From assembly GCA_050246735.1 (NCBI GenBank), contig JBFWVM010000001.1:248001-312000 (forward strand): a stretch of DNA of 64,000 nucleotides. Direction: 5' to 3'. Position numbers and translations under genes: made by a program. The stretch's first letter is position 1. The number at the start of each line of letters is the position of its first letter. This document shows, piece after piece, positions 6,802-15,456 of the stretch. The DNA comes from Taklimakanibacter sp050246735. GTDB lineage: Bacteria > Pseudomonadota > Alphaproteobacteria > Rhizobiales > Aestuariivirgaceae. Below the pieces are notes generated by a model. The model searched no databases. It saw only the letters and a list, made by a program, of their open reading frames with translations, and had not been told where the DNA came from.

Positions 6802-9231
6802 ATGCGCAGTCAGGCTCGTGTTGTCGTCATCGGCGGCGGTGTCGTCGGGGCGTCGGTGCTCTATCATCTCACCAAGCGCGGCTGGACGGATGTCGTCCTG
6901 ATCGAGCGCGACGAGCTGACGTCGGGCTCGACCTGGCATGCGGCGGGCGGCTTCCACACCCTGAACGGCGATCCCAACGTGGCGAAGCTGCAGGAATATA
7001 CGATCAACCTCTACAAGGAGATCGAGCAGATCTCGGGCCAGGCCACCGGAGTCCACCTGACCGGCGGTGTGATGCTCGTCTCCAACCGCGACCGCTGGGA
7101 CTGGCTGAAGATGGCGCATGCGCGCAACCGCTATCTGGGCGTCGGCACCGAATTGATTCCAGTGAAGGAAGCGAAGAAATACTGGCCCTTGCTCGACGAG
7201 AAGCAGTTCATCGGCGCCATGTTCCATCCGCTCGAAGGCCATCTCGATCCCTCGGGCACCACCCATGCCTATGCCAAGGCGGCGCGCGTCCAGGGCGCCG
7301 AGGTCATCCGCAAGAACCGGGTCACCGACACCGTCCAGCGCAAGGACGGCACCTGGGATGTCGTCACCGAGCAGGGCACGATCCATGCCGAGCATGTGGT
7401 CAACGCCGGCGGCCTGTGGGCGCGCGAGGTCGGCCGGTTCGTCGGCCTCGAGCTGCCGGTGCTCGCGATGGCGCATCAATATCTGATCACCGAGGAGATC
7501 CCCGAGGTCGTCGCCTTCAACAAAGAAAGCGGGCGCGAGATGCTGCACTGCATCGACTTCGACGGCGAGCTCTATATGCGCCAGGAACGGACCGGCGTGC
7601 TCGTCGGCACCTATGAGCCCGATGGCCGGCCGTGGTCGCCGAAAGCAGCGCCCTGGGATTTCTCGACCGAGCTCCTGCCGCCCGACCTCGATCACATTTC
7701 CGACAATCTCGAGCGCGCCTTCCGGCATCACCCGGCGCTCGCCAAGGCCGGCATCAAGAACGTCGTTCACGGCCCCTTCACCTTCGCGCCCGACGGCAAT
7801 CCGCTGGTCGGCCCGATGCGCGGCCTGCGCAACTACTGGCTGGCTTGCGGGGTGATGGCGGGTTTCAGCCAGGGCGGCGGCGTCGGCCTCGCCTTGTCGA
7901 ACTGGATCGTCGACGGCGATCCCGGCTTCGACATCTGGGCCATGGACGTGGCGCGCTATGGCTCATGGGCCAACATGGCCTATACCTCGAAGAAGGTCAT
8001 CGAGAATTACGGACGGCGCTTCCGCATCACCTTCCCGAACGAAGAGCTTCCGGCGGCGCGGCCGCTGCGCACCAGCCCGCTTTACGAGCGGTTCAAGGCG
8101 CAGGGCGCCTTCTTCGGCGCGGGCTACGGCCTCGAGCAGGCTCTGTGGTTCGCGCCCAAGGGCAGGAAGCCGCAGGAGAAGATCACCTTCCGCCGCTCCA
8201 ACGCCTTCCCCATCATCGGCGCCGAGTGCCGCGCGGTGCGCAACGGCGTCGGCATGATCGAAATCACCGGCTATGCCAAATACGAGATCGCAGGGACCGG
8301 CGCCGAGACCTGGCTTTCCCGGCTTCTCGCCAACCGCATGCCGGCCAGGGGGCATCTCGCCTTGACGCCGATGCTCAACGATGCGGGCAAGCTCATCGCC
8401 GATTTCACCGTCGCCAAGGCGACCGACGAGCGCTTCTACATCTTCGGGTCGGGGCCGGCCGAGACCTATCATCTGCGGTGGTTCGAGGCGCATCTGCCCA
8501 AGGACGGCAGCGTCGGCGTGCGCCCGCTCACCGTCGAGCTCACCGGCCTGTCGATCGCGGGGCCCAGGTCGCGCGATCTCCTCGCCAGGCTCACCGATCA
8601 GGACGTTTCCGCAGCGGCGATGCCGTTCATGGCCTTCCGCGAGATGGATCTGGGCCTCGTTCCGGCGAAGGTCGGGCGTGTCTCCTTCACCGGCGATCTC
8701 GGCTATGAGATGTGGGTGAGGTCGGACTACCTGACCACCCTGCACGAGATGATCGTCGAGGCGGGGCGCGATCTGGGCGTCGTCCATTTCGGCGGCCGGG
8801 CGCTCATGTCGCTCAGGCTGGAGAAATCCTGGGGCACCTGGGCGCGCGAATACCGCCCGATCTACGGACCCTTCGAAGCCGGCCTCGGGCGCTTCGTATC
8901 GTTCAAGAAGGGCGAATTCATCGGCCGCGATGCCGCGCTGAAGGAGAAAGAGACCGGCGGCAGGCTCAGGCTCCTCACCTTCACGGTCGATACCAGGGAT
9001 GTCGACGTCATCGGCGACGAGCCGGTCTGGCACAAGGGCAGGGTCGTGGGCTGGATCACCTCCGGCGGCTATGCCCATCATGTCGCGAAATCGGTGGCGA
9101 TGGGCTATGTGCCCAGGGAGATCGCCGATGAGGAGGACGGCTTCGAAATCGAGATCATCGGCAAACGCTACCGCGCGCGGCCGCAGCGTGAGCCGTTGTT
9201 CGATCCCAAAGGCGAACGCATGCGCGGCTAA
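6802..9231 (+). CDS. FAD-dependent dimethylglycine/sarcosine dehydrogenase-like protein with GcvT domain
   Basis: An 809-residue protein in the order D-amino-acid-oxidase-type FAD domain (about 1-370), FAO_M linker (370-430), GcvT aminomethyltransferase domain (430-700) and GcvT C-terminal barrel (710-800). The dinucleotide-binding motif is VIGGGVVGASVLYHL. His46 in TWHAAGG matches the histidine that covalently holds FAD in dimethylglycine and sarcosine dehydrogenases. The expected reaction is oxidative N-demethylation, with transfer of the one-carbon unit to tetrahydrofolate. A good ribosome-binding site (AAGGAAA) precedes ATG 6802, and a short CGAGGCT/AGCCTCG hairpin lies at 6741-6771 in the leader. 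Exact substrate is uncertain because the family is broad. The MttB-family gene about 5 kb downstream is consistent with a shared role in breakdown of methylated amines. Confidence 0.88.
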   Translation: MRSQARVVVIGGGVVGASVLYHLTKRGWTDVVLIERDELTSGSTWHAAGGFHTLNGDPNVAKLQEYTINLYKEIEQISGQATGVHLTGGVMLVSNRDRWDWLKMAHARNRYLGVGTELIPVKEAKKYWPLLDEKQFIGAMFHPLEGHLDPSGTTHAYAKAARVQGAEVIRKNRVTDTVQRKDGTWDVVTEQGTIHAEHVVNAGGLWAREVGRFVGLELPVLAMAHQYLITEEIPEVVAFNKESGREMLHCIDFDGELYMRQERTGVLVGTYEPDGRPWSPKAAPWDFSTELLPPDLDHISDNLERAFRHHPALAKAGIKNVVHGPFTFAPDGNPLVGPMRGLRNYWLACGVMAGFSQGGGVGLALSNWIVDGDPGFDIWAMDVARYGSWANMAYTSKKVIENYGRRFRITFPNEELPAARPLRTSPLYERFKAQGAFFGAGYGLEQALWFAPKGRKPQEKITFRRSNAFPIIGAECRAVRNGVGMIEITGYAKYEIAGTGAETWLSRLLANRMPARGHLALTPMLNDAGKLIADFTVAKATDERFYIFGSGPAETYHLRWFEAHLPKDGSVGVRPLTVELTGLSIAGPRSRDLLARLTDQDVSAAAMPFMAFREMDLGLVPAKVGRVSFTGDLGYEMWVRSDYLTTLHEMIVEAGRDLGVVHFGGRALMSLRLEKSWGTWAREYRPIYGPFEAGLGRFVSFKKGEFIGRDAALKEKETGGRLRLLTFTVDTRDVDVIGDEPVWHKGRVVGWITSGGYAHHVAKSVAMGYVPREIADEEDGFEIEIIGKRYRARPQREPLFDPKGERMRG

Positions 9232-9252
9232 GGGCGTCGAAGCGCAGCTTCC

Positions 9253-10461
9253 CTAGCGACGCGTCCTGTCGCTTTCCGCCCATTCGGTGGTGAGCAACGC
9301 CGCCAGTGCGAGGCCGGCAAAGCCGGTGAACAGGGGCAGCACGGTCCCGTCGTAGAACCGCCCGACCATCGTCCCTGTGCCCACGGCGAGGAGGGTAGAG
9401 GCCGACGCGATGATCGCCGCGGCGACGCCGGCGATATGGCCCATGGGCTCCATGGCGAGCGCATTGTAGTTGCTGAACAACATGCCGTTGAAGAAGAACA
9501 GCGCCGTCATGAAGCACATGAACAGCCACAAGGGCGGATGACCCTGGAACACGGCGGTGGCCGCGAGAAAGCTCATGGAGAGCAGGCAGACGGACCGCAG
9601 GGCCCATTTGGACAGGTTGCGCATGCCGAAACGGACGACCAGGCGGCCGTTGATGACCGAGGCGACGCCGATGCCGGCGGCCAGCATTCCGAAGTAGACC
9701 GAGAAGAGCTTGCCCGTGGCATACTGCTCCTGGAAGATCTGCTGCGCCGTTCCGAGATAGCTGATCACCGCGCCGAAGACGAATCCGGTTGCCAGGGAAT
9801 AGCCGAGCGTCACGCGATGGGTGATGGCCTCGCGGGCCGAGCGCAGGATGCGGCCGACGGACAGAGGCACGCGATCGGCGGGCGCCAGGGTCTCGGGACG
9901 GCGCCGCGCCAGCCAGATGAAGTCGATCACGCCGGCGATGGCGAGGCCGTAGAAGACGGAGCGCCAATCGCCGATGAACAGGATGAGCTGGCCGATCGAG
10001 GGGGCGAGGACGGGAACCAGGAACAGCACGGCCATGACGAAGGACATGACCCGCGCCATGGGAGAGCCCGTATAGAGGTCGCGCACCATCGCGGTGCCGA
10101 CGATGCGCGGACCCGCGGCGCCGAAGCCCTGCAGAGCGCGCCCGGCGAGCATCATGGTGAAGCTCGTCGAAAAAGCGCAGACGAATCCGCCGAGGATGAA
10201 GCAGGCGATGCCCGCATACATTGCCGGCTTGCGGCCGGTGCTGTCCGAAATCGGACCGTAGATGAACTGGCCGATCGAAAGGCCGGCGAAGAAGGCGGCG
10301 AGAACCAGCTGGCGGTCGTTGGGATCGGCGGCGCCGAGATCGGCGGCGATGTCGCCGAGGGCCGGCAGCATGCCGTCGATCGACATGGCGATCAGCGAGA
10401 AGGTCAGGGCCATGAGCGCGATGAATTCGGCGCCGGGGCGGGCCTGGGCGGTCGTCGGCAT
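9253..10461 (-). CDS. MFS multidrug-type exporter (Bcr/CflA family), copy 1
   Basis: A 402-residue inner-membrane major facilitator with about 12 predicted transmembrane segments. TM1 contains DGMLPALGDIA, and the loop between TM2 and TM3 has GPISDSTGRKPA, the DRA1/Bcr signature. Such proteins export drugs, amino acids or peptides by proton antiport; the substrate here is unknown. It is closely similar along its whole length to the next gene upstream on the same strand, from which it is separated by only 10 bases, so the two arose by tandem duplication and are probably cotranscribed. The D-aminopeptidase gene upstream may belong to the same unit, which would fit a link to peptides or D-amino acids; that is inference. 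Confidence 0.88.
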   Translation of the reverse strand: MPTTAQARPGAEFIALMALTFSLIAMSIDGMLPALGDIAADLGAADPNDRQLVLAAFFAGLSIGQFIYGPISDSTGRKPAMYAGIACFILGGFVCAFSTSFTMMLAGRALQGFGAAGPRIVGTAMVRDLYTGSPMARVMSFVMAVLFLVPVLAPSIGQLILFIGDWRSVFYGLAIAGVIDFIWLARRRPETLAPADRVPLSVGRILRSAREAITHRVTLGYSLATGFVFGAVISYLGTAQQIFQEQYATGKLFSVYFGMLAAGIGVASVINGRLVVRFGMRNLSKWALRSVCLLSMSFLAATAVFQGHPPLWLFMCFMTALFFFNGMLFSNYNALAMEPMGHIAGVAAAIIASASTLLAVGTGTMVGRFYDGTVLPLFTGFAGLALAALLTTEWAESDRTRR

Positions 10462-10471
10462 CGGCGAACCG

Positions 10472-11695
10472 TCAACCCGGAACGATCGCCCGCGCCGGGC
10501 GTTTGCGCTCCGCCCATTCGGTGATGAGGAGGGCGGCGATCTCCATGAACGCGAAGCCGCCGACGAGCGGGACGACGGTGCCGTCGTAAAGCTGGCCGAT
10601 CGGCGTGCCGGCGCCGACCGCGACGAGACTCGACAGCGAACCGACCACGGCGGCGGCGACCCCGGCGATATGGCCCATGGGCTCCATGGCGAGCGCGTTG
10701 TAGTTGCCGAACAGGAGGCCGTTGAAGAAGAACAGCACGGTCATGAAGGCGACGAAGGCCCAGAGCGGCGGGTGGCCGCCGAGCAGCCAGACGACGAGGA
10801 GGCAGGCAAGCGACAGCACGCAAGCGGATCTGAGAGCCCATTTCGACAGGTTGCGCATGCCGAAGCGCATCACCAGCTTGGCATTGACGATGGACGCGAG
10901 GCCGATGCCGGCGGCGAGGATGCCGAAATAGACCGCGAAGAGCCTGCCCGTCCCGTACTGTTCCTGGAAGATCTGCTGCGAGGTGCCGAGATAGCCGATG
11001 AAGGAGCCGAAGACGCAGCCGGTCGCCAGGGTGTAGCCGAGGGTGATCCGGCTGGTGACCGCCTCGCGCGCCGACTGCAAGATGTGTCCGATCGACAGAG
11101 GCGCCCGGTCCTGGGGCGCCAGGGTCTCGGGCTGGCGGGTGGCGAGCCACAGGACGTCGATGACGCCGACGGCGACCAGACCGTAGAAGATGAAGCGCCA
11201 GTCGGCGATGAGCAGCATGAGTTGGCCGACCGAGGGCGCCAGTATGGGTACCAGGATGAACACCGCCATCACGAAGGACATGATCCTCGCCATGGCGCGG
11301 CCGGCATAGAGGTCGCGCACCATGGCCATGGCGACGATGCGCGGACCCGCCGCGCCGAACCCCTGCAGGATCCGGCCGAGAAGCATGGTGGTGAAATCAT
11401 GGCTGAAGCCGCAGATCAGGCCGCCGGCGATGAAGCAGGCGATGCCGGCATACATCGCGGGCTTGCGCCCGGTGCTGTCCGACACCGGCCCATAGACGAG
11501 CTGGCCCAGGGTCAGGCCGGCGAAGAAGGCGGTGAGGACCAGCTGACGGTCGTTCGGTTCGCCGGCGCCGAGATCGCCCGCGATGTCGCCCAAGGCGGGC
11601 AGCATCGAATCGATCGACATGGCGATCAGCGAGAAAGTGAGCGCGACGAGCGCGATGAATTCCGCGCCGGTGCGGGTTGATCCGGAGACTGACAT
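10472..11695 (-). CDS. MFS multidrug-type exporter (Bcr/CflA family), copy 2
   Basis: A 407-residue paralogue of the preceding transporter with the same topology and motifs (DSMLPALGDIAGDLG in TM1, GPVSDSTGRKPA in the TM2-3 loop). An in-frame start exists at 11749, but ATG 11695 is preferred because it gives an N-terminus (MSVSGSTRTGAEF) aligning with that of copy 1 (MPTTAQARPGAEF). Two adjacent full-length copies without decay suggest both are kept, perhaps with different substrates or as a heteromeric pair; neither is shown by the sequence. The D-aminopeptidase gene ends about 70 bases upstream on the same strand. Confidence 0.87.
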   Translation of the reverse strand: MSVSGSTRTGAEFIALVALTFSLIAMSIDSMLPALGDIAGDLGAGEPNDRQLVLTAFFAGLTLGQLVYGPVSDSTGRKPAMYAGIACFIAGGLICGFSHDFTTMLLGRILQGFGAAGPRIVAMAMVRDLYAGRAMARIMSFVMAVFILVPILAPSVGQLMLLIADWRFIFYGLVAVGVIDVLWLATRQPETLAPQDRAPLSIGHILQSAREAVTSRITLGYTLATGCVFGSFIGYLGTSQQIFQEQYGTGRLFAVYFGILAAGIGLASIVNAKLVMRFGMRNLSKWALRSACVLSLACLLVVWLLGGHPPLWAFVAFMTVLFFFNGLLFGNYNALAMEPMGHIAGVAAAVVGSLSSLVAVGAGTPIGQLYDGTVVPLVGGFAFMEIAALLITEWAERKRPARAIVPG

Positions 11696-11763
11696 GAGGG
11701 GACTTTCGCGAATGGCGCGGACAATAGCGGCCACTGGACGCCCTGTCATCCCCGTTGACAGCC

Positions 11764-12561
11764 TCAGGTGACGAAATTCAGCATCCGCAGAATGTCGAGA
11801 TAATTGGCCGTTTCATAGCGGATGGTGCGGTCGCCGCTGTGGCCGGCGCCCGGATACCAGGACATGCGGCAGGCCATGACCGGGCTGGCATAGGTGATCT
11901 CGAGGACGAAGCTCTCGGGCAGGGCGATGAGGCTCTTGGCCGGATCGCGCTTGAGGGCGGTCTCGGCGCCCTGGCGGATGGCGGCGATGGCGGCCTTGGG
12001 CGTCATGGTGACGGTCGACTGGCCGGCGCCGCGCTTGACGCCGCAGCGTCCGATATGGGCATTGGTCGATCTCACCTCCTCCATCAGGCCCTCATCGCCG
12101 GTGACGAAGACGGTCGGCACGCCGAGCATGCTGCCGGCCAGCGCATGGAGGTAGAATTCGGACGCGGTGCGGCCGTTCAGGCGGATGAGGTGCGGCTTGA
12201 GGGAAAGCGTGTGGGCGAGGGCGTTGGCTTCGGACCCGGCCGCCGAATGATAGCCGATCATCATCACCGCATCGAAGCTCTTGTCGAGCTCCTGCACCAT
12301 GCACAGGGGATGGCCGGCCCAGGACCGGATCAGGCGGATATTGCCGGGCAGCATCGCGGTGACGAGGTTGCGGCCGGAATCATGCGCATCCTTCACCCAG
12401 ATCTCACTGGCGCCGGCGGCTTCGGCGCCTTCGATGGCGGCCACGGCCTCATGCGTCATCTGCTCGCGGAATTCCTGATAGTCGCGATGCGTCTTCTCGG
12501 CCTCGTCCCAATGGGTGATGCCGGCCACGCCCTCGATGTCGACACTGATATAGACTTTCAT
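11764..12561 (-). CDS. M55-family D-aminopeptidase (DppA-like)
   Basis: A 265-residue metallopeptidase of the DppA family, which removes N-terminal D-amino acids from short peptides such as those from cell-wall turnover. Expected zinc ligands of B. subtilis DppA are all present at matching places: Asp8 and Glu10 (YISVDIEG), His60 (KDAH), His105 (MIGYH) and Glu135 (TASE), plus the probable catalytic His117. The ATG at 12561 is chosen over 12618 because the family begins exactly with MKVYISVD and GGAGAAG-like purines (GGAGAAG at about 12570) precede it. No dpp transporter is adjacent; the two MFS genes downstream are the only transport partners seen. It diverges from the P450 gene over only 38 bases. 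Confidence 0.92.
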   Translation of the reverse strand: MKVYISVDIEGVAGITHWDEAEKTHRDYQEFREQMTHEAVAAIEGAEAAGASEIWVKDAHDSGRNLVTAMLPGNIRLIRSWAGHPLCMVQELDKSFDAVMMIGYHSAAGSEANALAHTLSLKPHLIRLNGRTASEFYLHALAGSMLGVPTVFVTGDEGLMEEVRSTNAHIGRCGVKRGAGQSTVTMTPKAAIAAIRQGAETALKRDPAKSLIALPESFVLEITYASPVMACRMSWYPGAGHSGDRTIRYETANYLDILRMLNFVT

Positions 12562-12599
12562 GCAGCACTTCTCCAGATTGCCTGCCGGATTAGAACCAT

Positions 12600-13790
12600 A
12601 TGAAGATCGACAGGACAAGCCGAAGCGTCAGCCTCGATCCGCGCGATCCGGATTTCTTCAACGATCCCTATCCCGCCTACCGCGAATTGCGCGCGACGGT
12701 GCCGGTGTTCAAATGGGAGCAGTATGGCCATTGGTGCTTCACGCGCCATGCCGACGTGGCGGCACTCCTGCGCGACCGGCGCTTCGGCCGCCAGATGCCG
12801 CATGTGATGCCGCGCGAGACGCCGCAACATCTGAAGCCGTTCTACGACGTCGAGCGCCATTCGCTGCTCGAGACCGAGCCGCCGGTCCATACGCGGCTGC
12901 GCGGGCTCATCAATCGCGCCTTCCTGTCGCGCGCCGTGGAGAGGCTGCGCCCGCGCATCGCGCGGCTTGCGCATGAGCTGATCGACGGCTTCGCGGGGAA
13001 GCGCGAGACGGATCTCCTGGAAAGTTTCGCGACGCCCATCCCGGTCACCGTCATCACCGAGCTTCTGGGCGTGCCCTGCGGGCTCGGACCGCGGCTCCTC
13101 GGCTGGTCGCACGACATGGTGGCGATGTACCAGGCGCGCCGCGACGAAACGATCGAGCGCAAGGCGGCCGGTGCGGCGGCCGCCTTCGGCGATTTCATGC
13201 GCGCTTACGTGCGGGAAAGGCGCTCCAGCCCGGGCGACGACCTGCTGTCGCATCTCATCGCCGCGGAGATGCAGGACGAGGCACTGAGCGAGGACGAGCT
13301 CGTCACCACCGCGATCCTGCTGCTCAATGCCGGCCACGAGGCGACCGTCCATGCGATCGCCAACGGCGTCAAGGCGCTGCTGCAGGCGGACCGGGCGAGC
13401 CCCGGCCTTGCCGAAGGCCATGTCGAGGAGCTCTTGCGTTTCGACGCGCCCTTGCATCTCTTCACCCGCTACGCGCTGGAGGACGTCGACCATGGCGGGC
13501 TCAGGCTGCGCCAGGGGGAGATGGTGGGACTTCTGCTCGGCGCCGCCAATCGCGATCCGGACCGGTTCGCCGAGCCCGACCGGTTCGACCCGGAGCGCGC
13601 GCCCAATCCGCATGTGAGCTTCGGCGCCGGCATTCATTTCTGCCTCGGGGCGCCTCTCGCCCGGCTGGAGCTCGGCGTCGCCCTGCCGATCCTGTTCGAG
13701 CGCCTGCCGGGCCTGCGGCTGGCGGAAGCGCCGCATTATCGGGACAGCTATCATTTCCACGGCCTGGTGCGGCTGCGCGTCAGCTGGTGA
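12600..13790 (+). CDS. Cytochrome P450
   Basis: A 396-residue soluble bacterial class I P450. The I-helix oxygen-activation motif is AGHEAT near residue 245, the K-helix ExxR lies in EELLR near residue 278, and the haem loop FGAGIHFCLGAP places the proximal cysteine at residue 348. The acid-alcohol pair appears as His-Glu-Ala-Thr rather than the commoner AG-x-D/E-T-T, which is known in this superfamily. The N-terminus (DPRDPDFFNDPYPAYREL) is typical. No ferredoxin or ferredoxin reductase gene is adjacent, so it probably uses a distant redox partner. Substrate unknown. Only 38 bases separate its ATG from that of the divergent D-aminopeptidase, so its promoter must lie in or overlap that gene or its start. 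Confidence 0.93.
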   Translation: MKIDRTSRSVSLDPRDPDFFNDPYPAYRELRATVPVFKWEQYGHWCFTRHADVAALLRDRRFGRQMPHVMPRETPQHLKPFYDVERHSLLETEPPVHTRLRGLINRAFLSRAVERLRPRIARLAHELIDGFAGKRETDLLESFATPIPVTVITELLGVPCGLGPRLLGWSHDMVAMYQARRDETIERKAAGAAAAFGDFMRAYVRERRSSPGDDLLSHLIAAEMQDEALSEDELVTTAILLLNAGHEATVHAIANGVKALLQADRASPGLAEGHVEELLRFDAPLHLFTRYALEDVDHGGLRLRQGEMVGLLLGAANRDPDRFAEPDRFDPERAPNPHVSFGAGIHFCLGAPLARLELGVALPILFERLPGLRLAEAPHYRDSYHFHGLVRLRVSW

Positions 13791-13889
13791 CAAGTCGTTT
13801 CCGCGCCATGCCAGGACGGAAACGCGCCCTCCCGCCGGCCCTGTTGAGCGTATCACCCGGATAGGTGAGACAGATTCAACGGTGTGACG

Positions 13890-15446
13890 ATGTCCGAAGC
13901 CCAGACCCTTCCAGCAACCGGCGGCCGGCGCGCCCGCGGCGGCGCCGAGGCCCGGCGCGCGGCGCGCAGCTCCGGCACCGCCAGGCAGCAGGGCTTCATC
14001 CGCCGCGCCGTTCCGCTCTATGAGCCGTTCACGGCCGGCCAGCTCGAGCTGATCGAGGCCAATGCCGAGACCGTCCTGCAGGAGATCGGCATCGATTTCC
14101 GCGACGACGCCGAGGCGCTGTCGATGTGGAAGGCGGCGGGCGCCGACGTGAAGGGCGACAGGGTGCGCTTCCCCAAGGGCCTGGTGCGCTCGCTGCTCGC
14201 GACCGCTCCCCGGGAATTCGTGCAGCACGCCCGCAACCCGGAACGATCGGTCACGGTCGGCGGCAACAGCACGGTCTTCGCGCCGGTCTATGGCCCGCCC
14301 TTCGTCCGCGATCTCGACGCCGGCCGGCGCTATGCCACGATCGAGGACTTCCGCAACTTCGTGAAGCTCGCCTATATGTCGCCCTCGCTGCATCATTCGG
14401 GCGGCACGGTGTGCGAGCCGGTCGACATACCGGTGGCCAAGCGCCATCTCGACATGGTCTACAGCCATATCCGCTATTCGGACAAACCCTTCATGGGCTC
14501 GGTCACGGCGCCGGAGCGCGCCGAGGACTCGGTGACCATGGCCAAGATGGTGTTCGGCGAGGAGTTCGTCGACCGGAACTGCGTGCTGATCAACCTCATC
14601 AACGCCAATTCGCCGCTGGTCTTCGACGGCACCATGGTCGGCGCCCTCAAGGTCTATGCCCGCGCCAACCAGGCGACCGTCATATCGCCCTTCATCCTGT
14701 CTGGCGCCATGTCGGCGGTGACCGTCGTCGGCACGCTGACGCAGATCCTCGCCGAGGCATCGGTCGGCATGGCCTTCGCGCAATTGTGCCGGCCGGGCGC
14801 GCCCGTCGTGTTCGGCACCTTCGCGAGCTCGATCTCGATGCAGTCGGGCGCCCCGACCTTCGGCACGCCGGAGCCGGCGCATGTGCTGTTCGGCGCCGCC
14901 CAGCTGGCGCGCCGCCTGGGCGTTCCGTTCCGTTCGGGCGGCGCCCTGTGCGCCGCCAAGGTCACCGATGCGCAGGCCGCGCATGAGAGCGCCAACACGC
15001 TGTGGCCGGCGCTGCTCGGCGGGGTCAATTTCATGCTGCATGCGGCGGGCTGGCTGGAAGGCGGGCTGGTCAGCTCCTACGAGAAGTTCATCATCGACGC
15101 AGACCAGCTCACCATGTTCCAGCGCTTCGCGGAGGGCGTCGATTTCACCGAGAACGGGCAGGCGCTGTCGGCCATCCGCGAGGTGGGGCCGGGCTCGCAT
15201 TTCCTCGGCTGCGGCCACACCCAGGCCAATTTCGAGACGGCCTTCTGGCGCTCGCTCGTCGCCGACAACAATTCCTTCGAGCAGTGGCGCGACGACGGCG
15301 GCAAGGACACGAGCCAGAGAGCGAACGAGACCTGGAAGCGCATGCTGCGCGACTACGAGGCGCCGGCCATCGATGCCGGCCTCGACGAGGCGCTCAAGGC
15401 CTTCATGGCCAAGCGCAAGGAGACGCTGCCCGACGGCGTGGCGTGA
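13890..15446 (+). CDS. MttB-family (trimethylamine methyltransferase-like) protein, non-pyrrolysine
   Basis: A 518-residue MttB superfamily protein. The reading frame contains no in-frame TAG, so it lacks the pyrrolysine of true trimethylamine methyltransferases and belongs to the large non-Pyl group. A characterised member of that group demethylates glycine betaine by passing a methyl group to a corrinoid protein. Hallmarks include TVLQEIGIDF near the N-terminus, the HHSGGTVCEPVDIPVAKRHLD region and the glycine-rich C-terminal half. ATG 13890 is taken as the start; GTG 13884 is two codons upstream. The leader holds two small hairpins (13796-13824 and 13853-13868). No corrinoid protein or reductive activase gene lies in the window. 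Together with the dimethylglycine dehydrogenase-like gene it suggests quaternary-amine demethylation. Confidence 0.88.
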   Translation: MSEAQTLPATGGRRARGGAEARRAARSSGTARQQGFIRRAVPLYEPFTAGQLELIEANAETVLQEIGIDFRDDAEALSMWKAAGADVKGDRVRFPKGLVRSLLATAPREFVQHARNPERSVTVGGNSTVFAPVYGPPFVRDLDAGRRYATIEDFRNFVKLAYMSPSLHHSGGTVCEPVDIPVAKRHLDMVYSHIRYSDKPFMGSVTAPERAEDSVTMAKMVFGEEFVDRNCVLINLINANSPLVFDGTMVGALKVYARANQATVISPFILSGAMSAVTVVGTLTQILAEASVGMAFAQLCRPGAPVVFGTFASSISMQSGAPTFGTPEPAHVLFGAAQLARRLGVPFRSGGALCAAKVTDAQAAHESANTLWPALLGGVNFMLHAAGWLEGGLVSSYEKFIIDADQLTMFQRFAEGVDFTENGQALSAIREVGPGSHFLGCGHTQANFETAFWRSLVADNNSFEQWRDDGGKDTSQRANETWKRMLRDYEAPAIDAGLDEALKAFMAKRKETLPDGVA

Positions 15447-15456
15447 GGCGCCCACC

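Noticed and set aside
13796..13868. Two short hairpins ahead of MttB as a SAM or cobalamin riboswitch
   Set aside because: The stems are short (8 and 5 pairs) and no conserved riboswitch box was found; the first could equally be a weak terminator of the P450 gene.
13890..15446. A possible pyrrolysine-containing MttB
   Set aside because: The frame is open throughout without an in-frame TAG, so the protein belongs to the non-pyrrolysine group.
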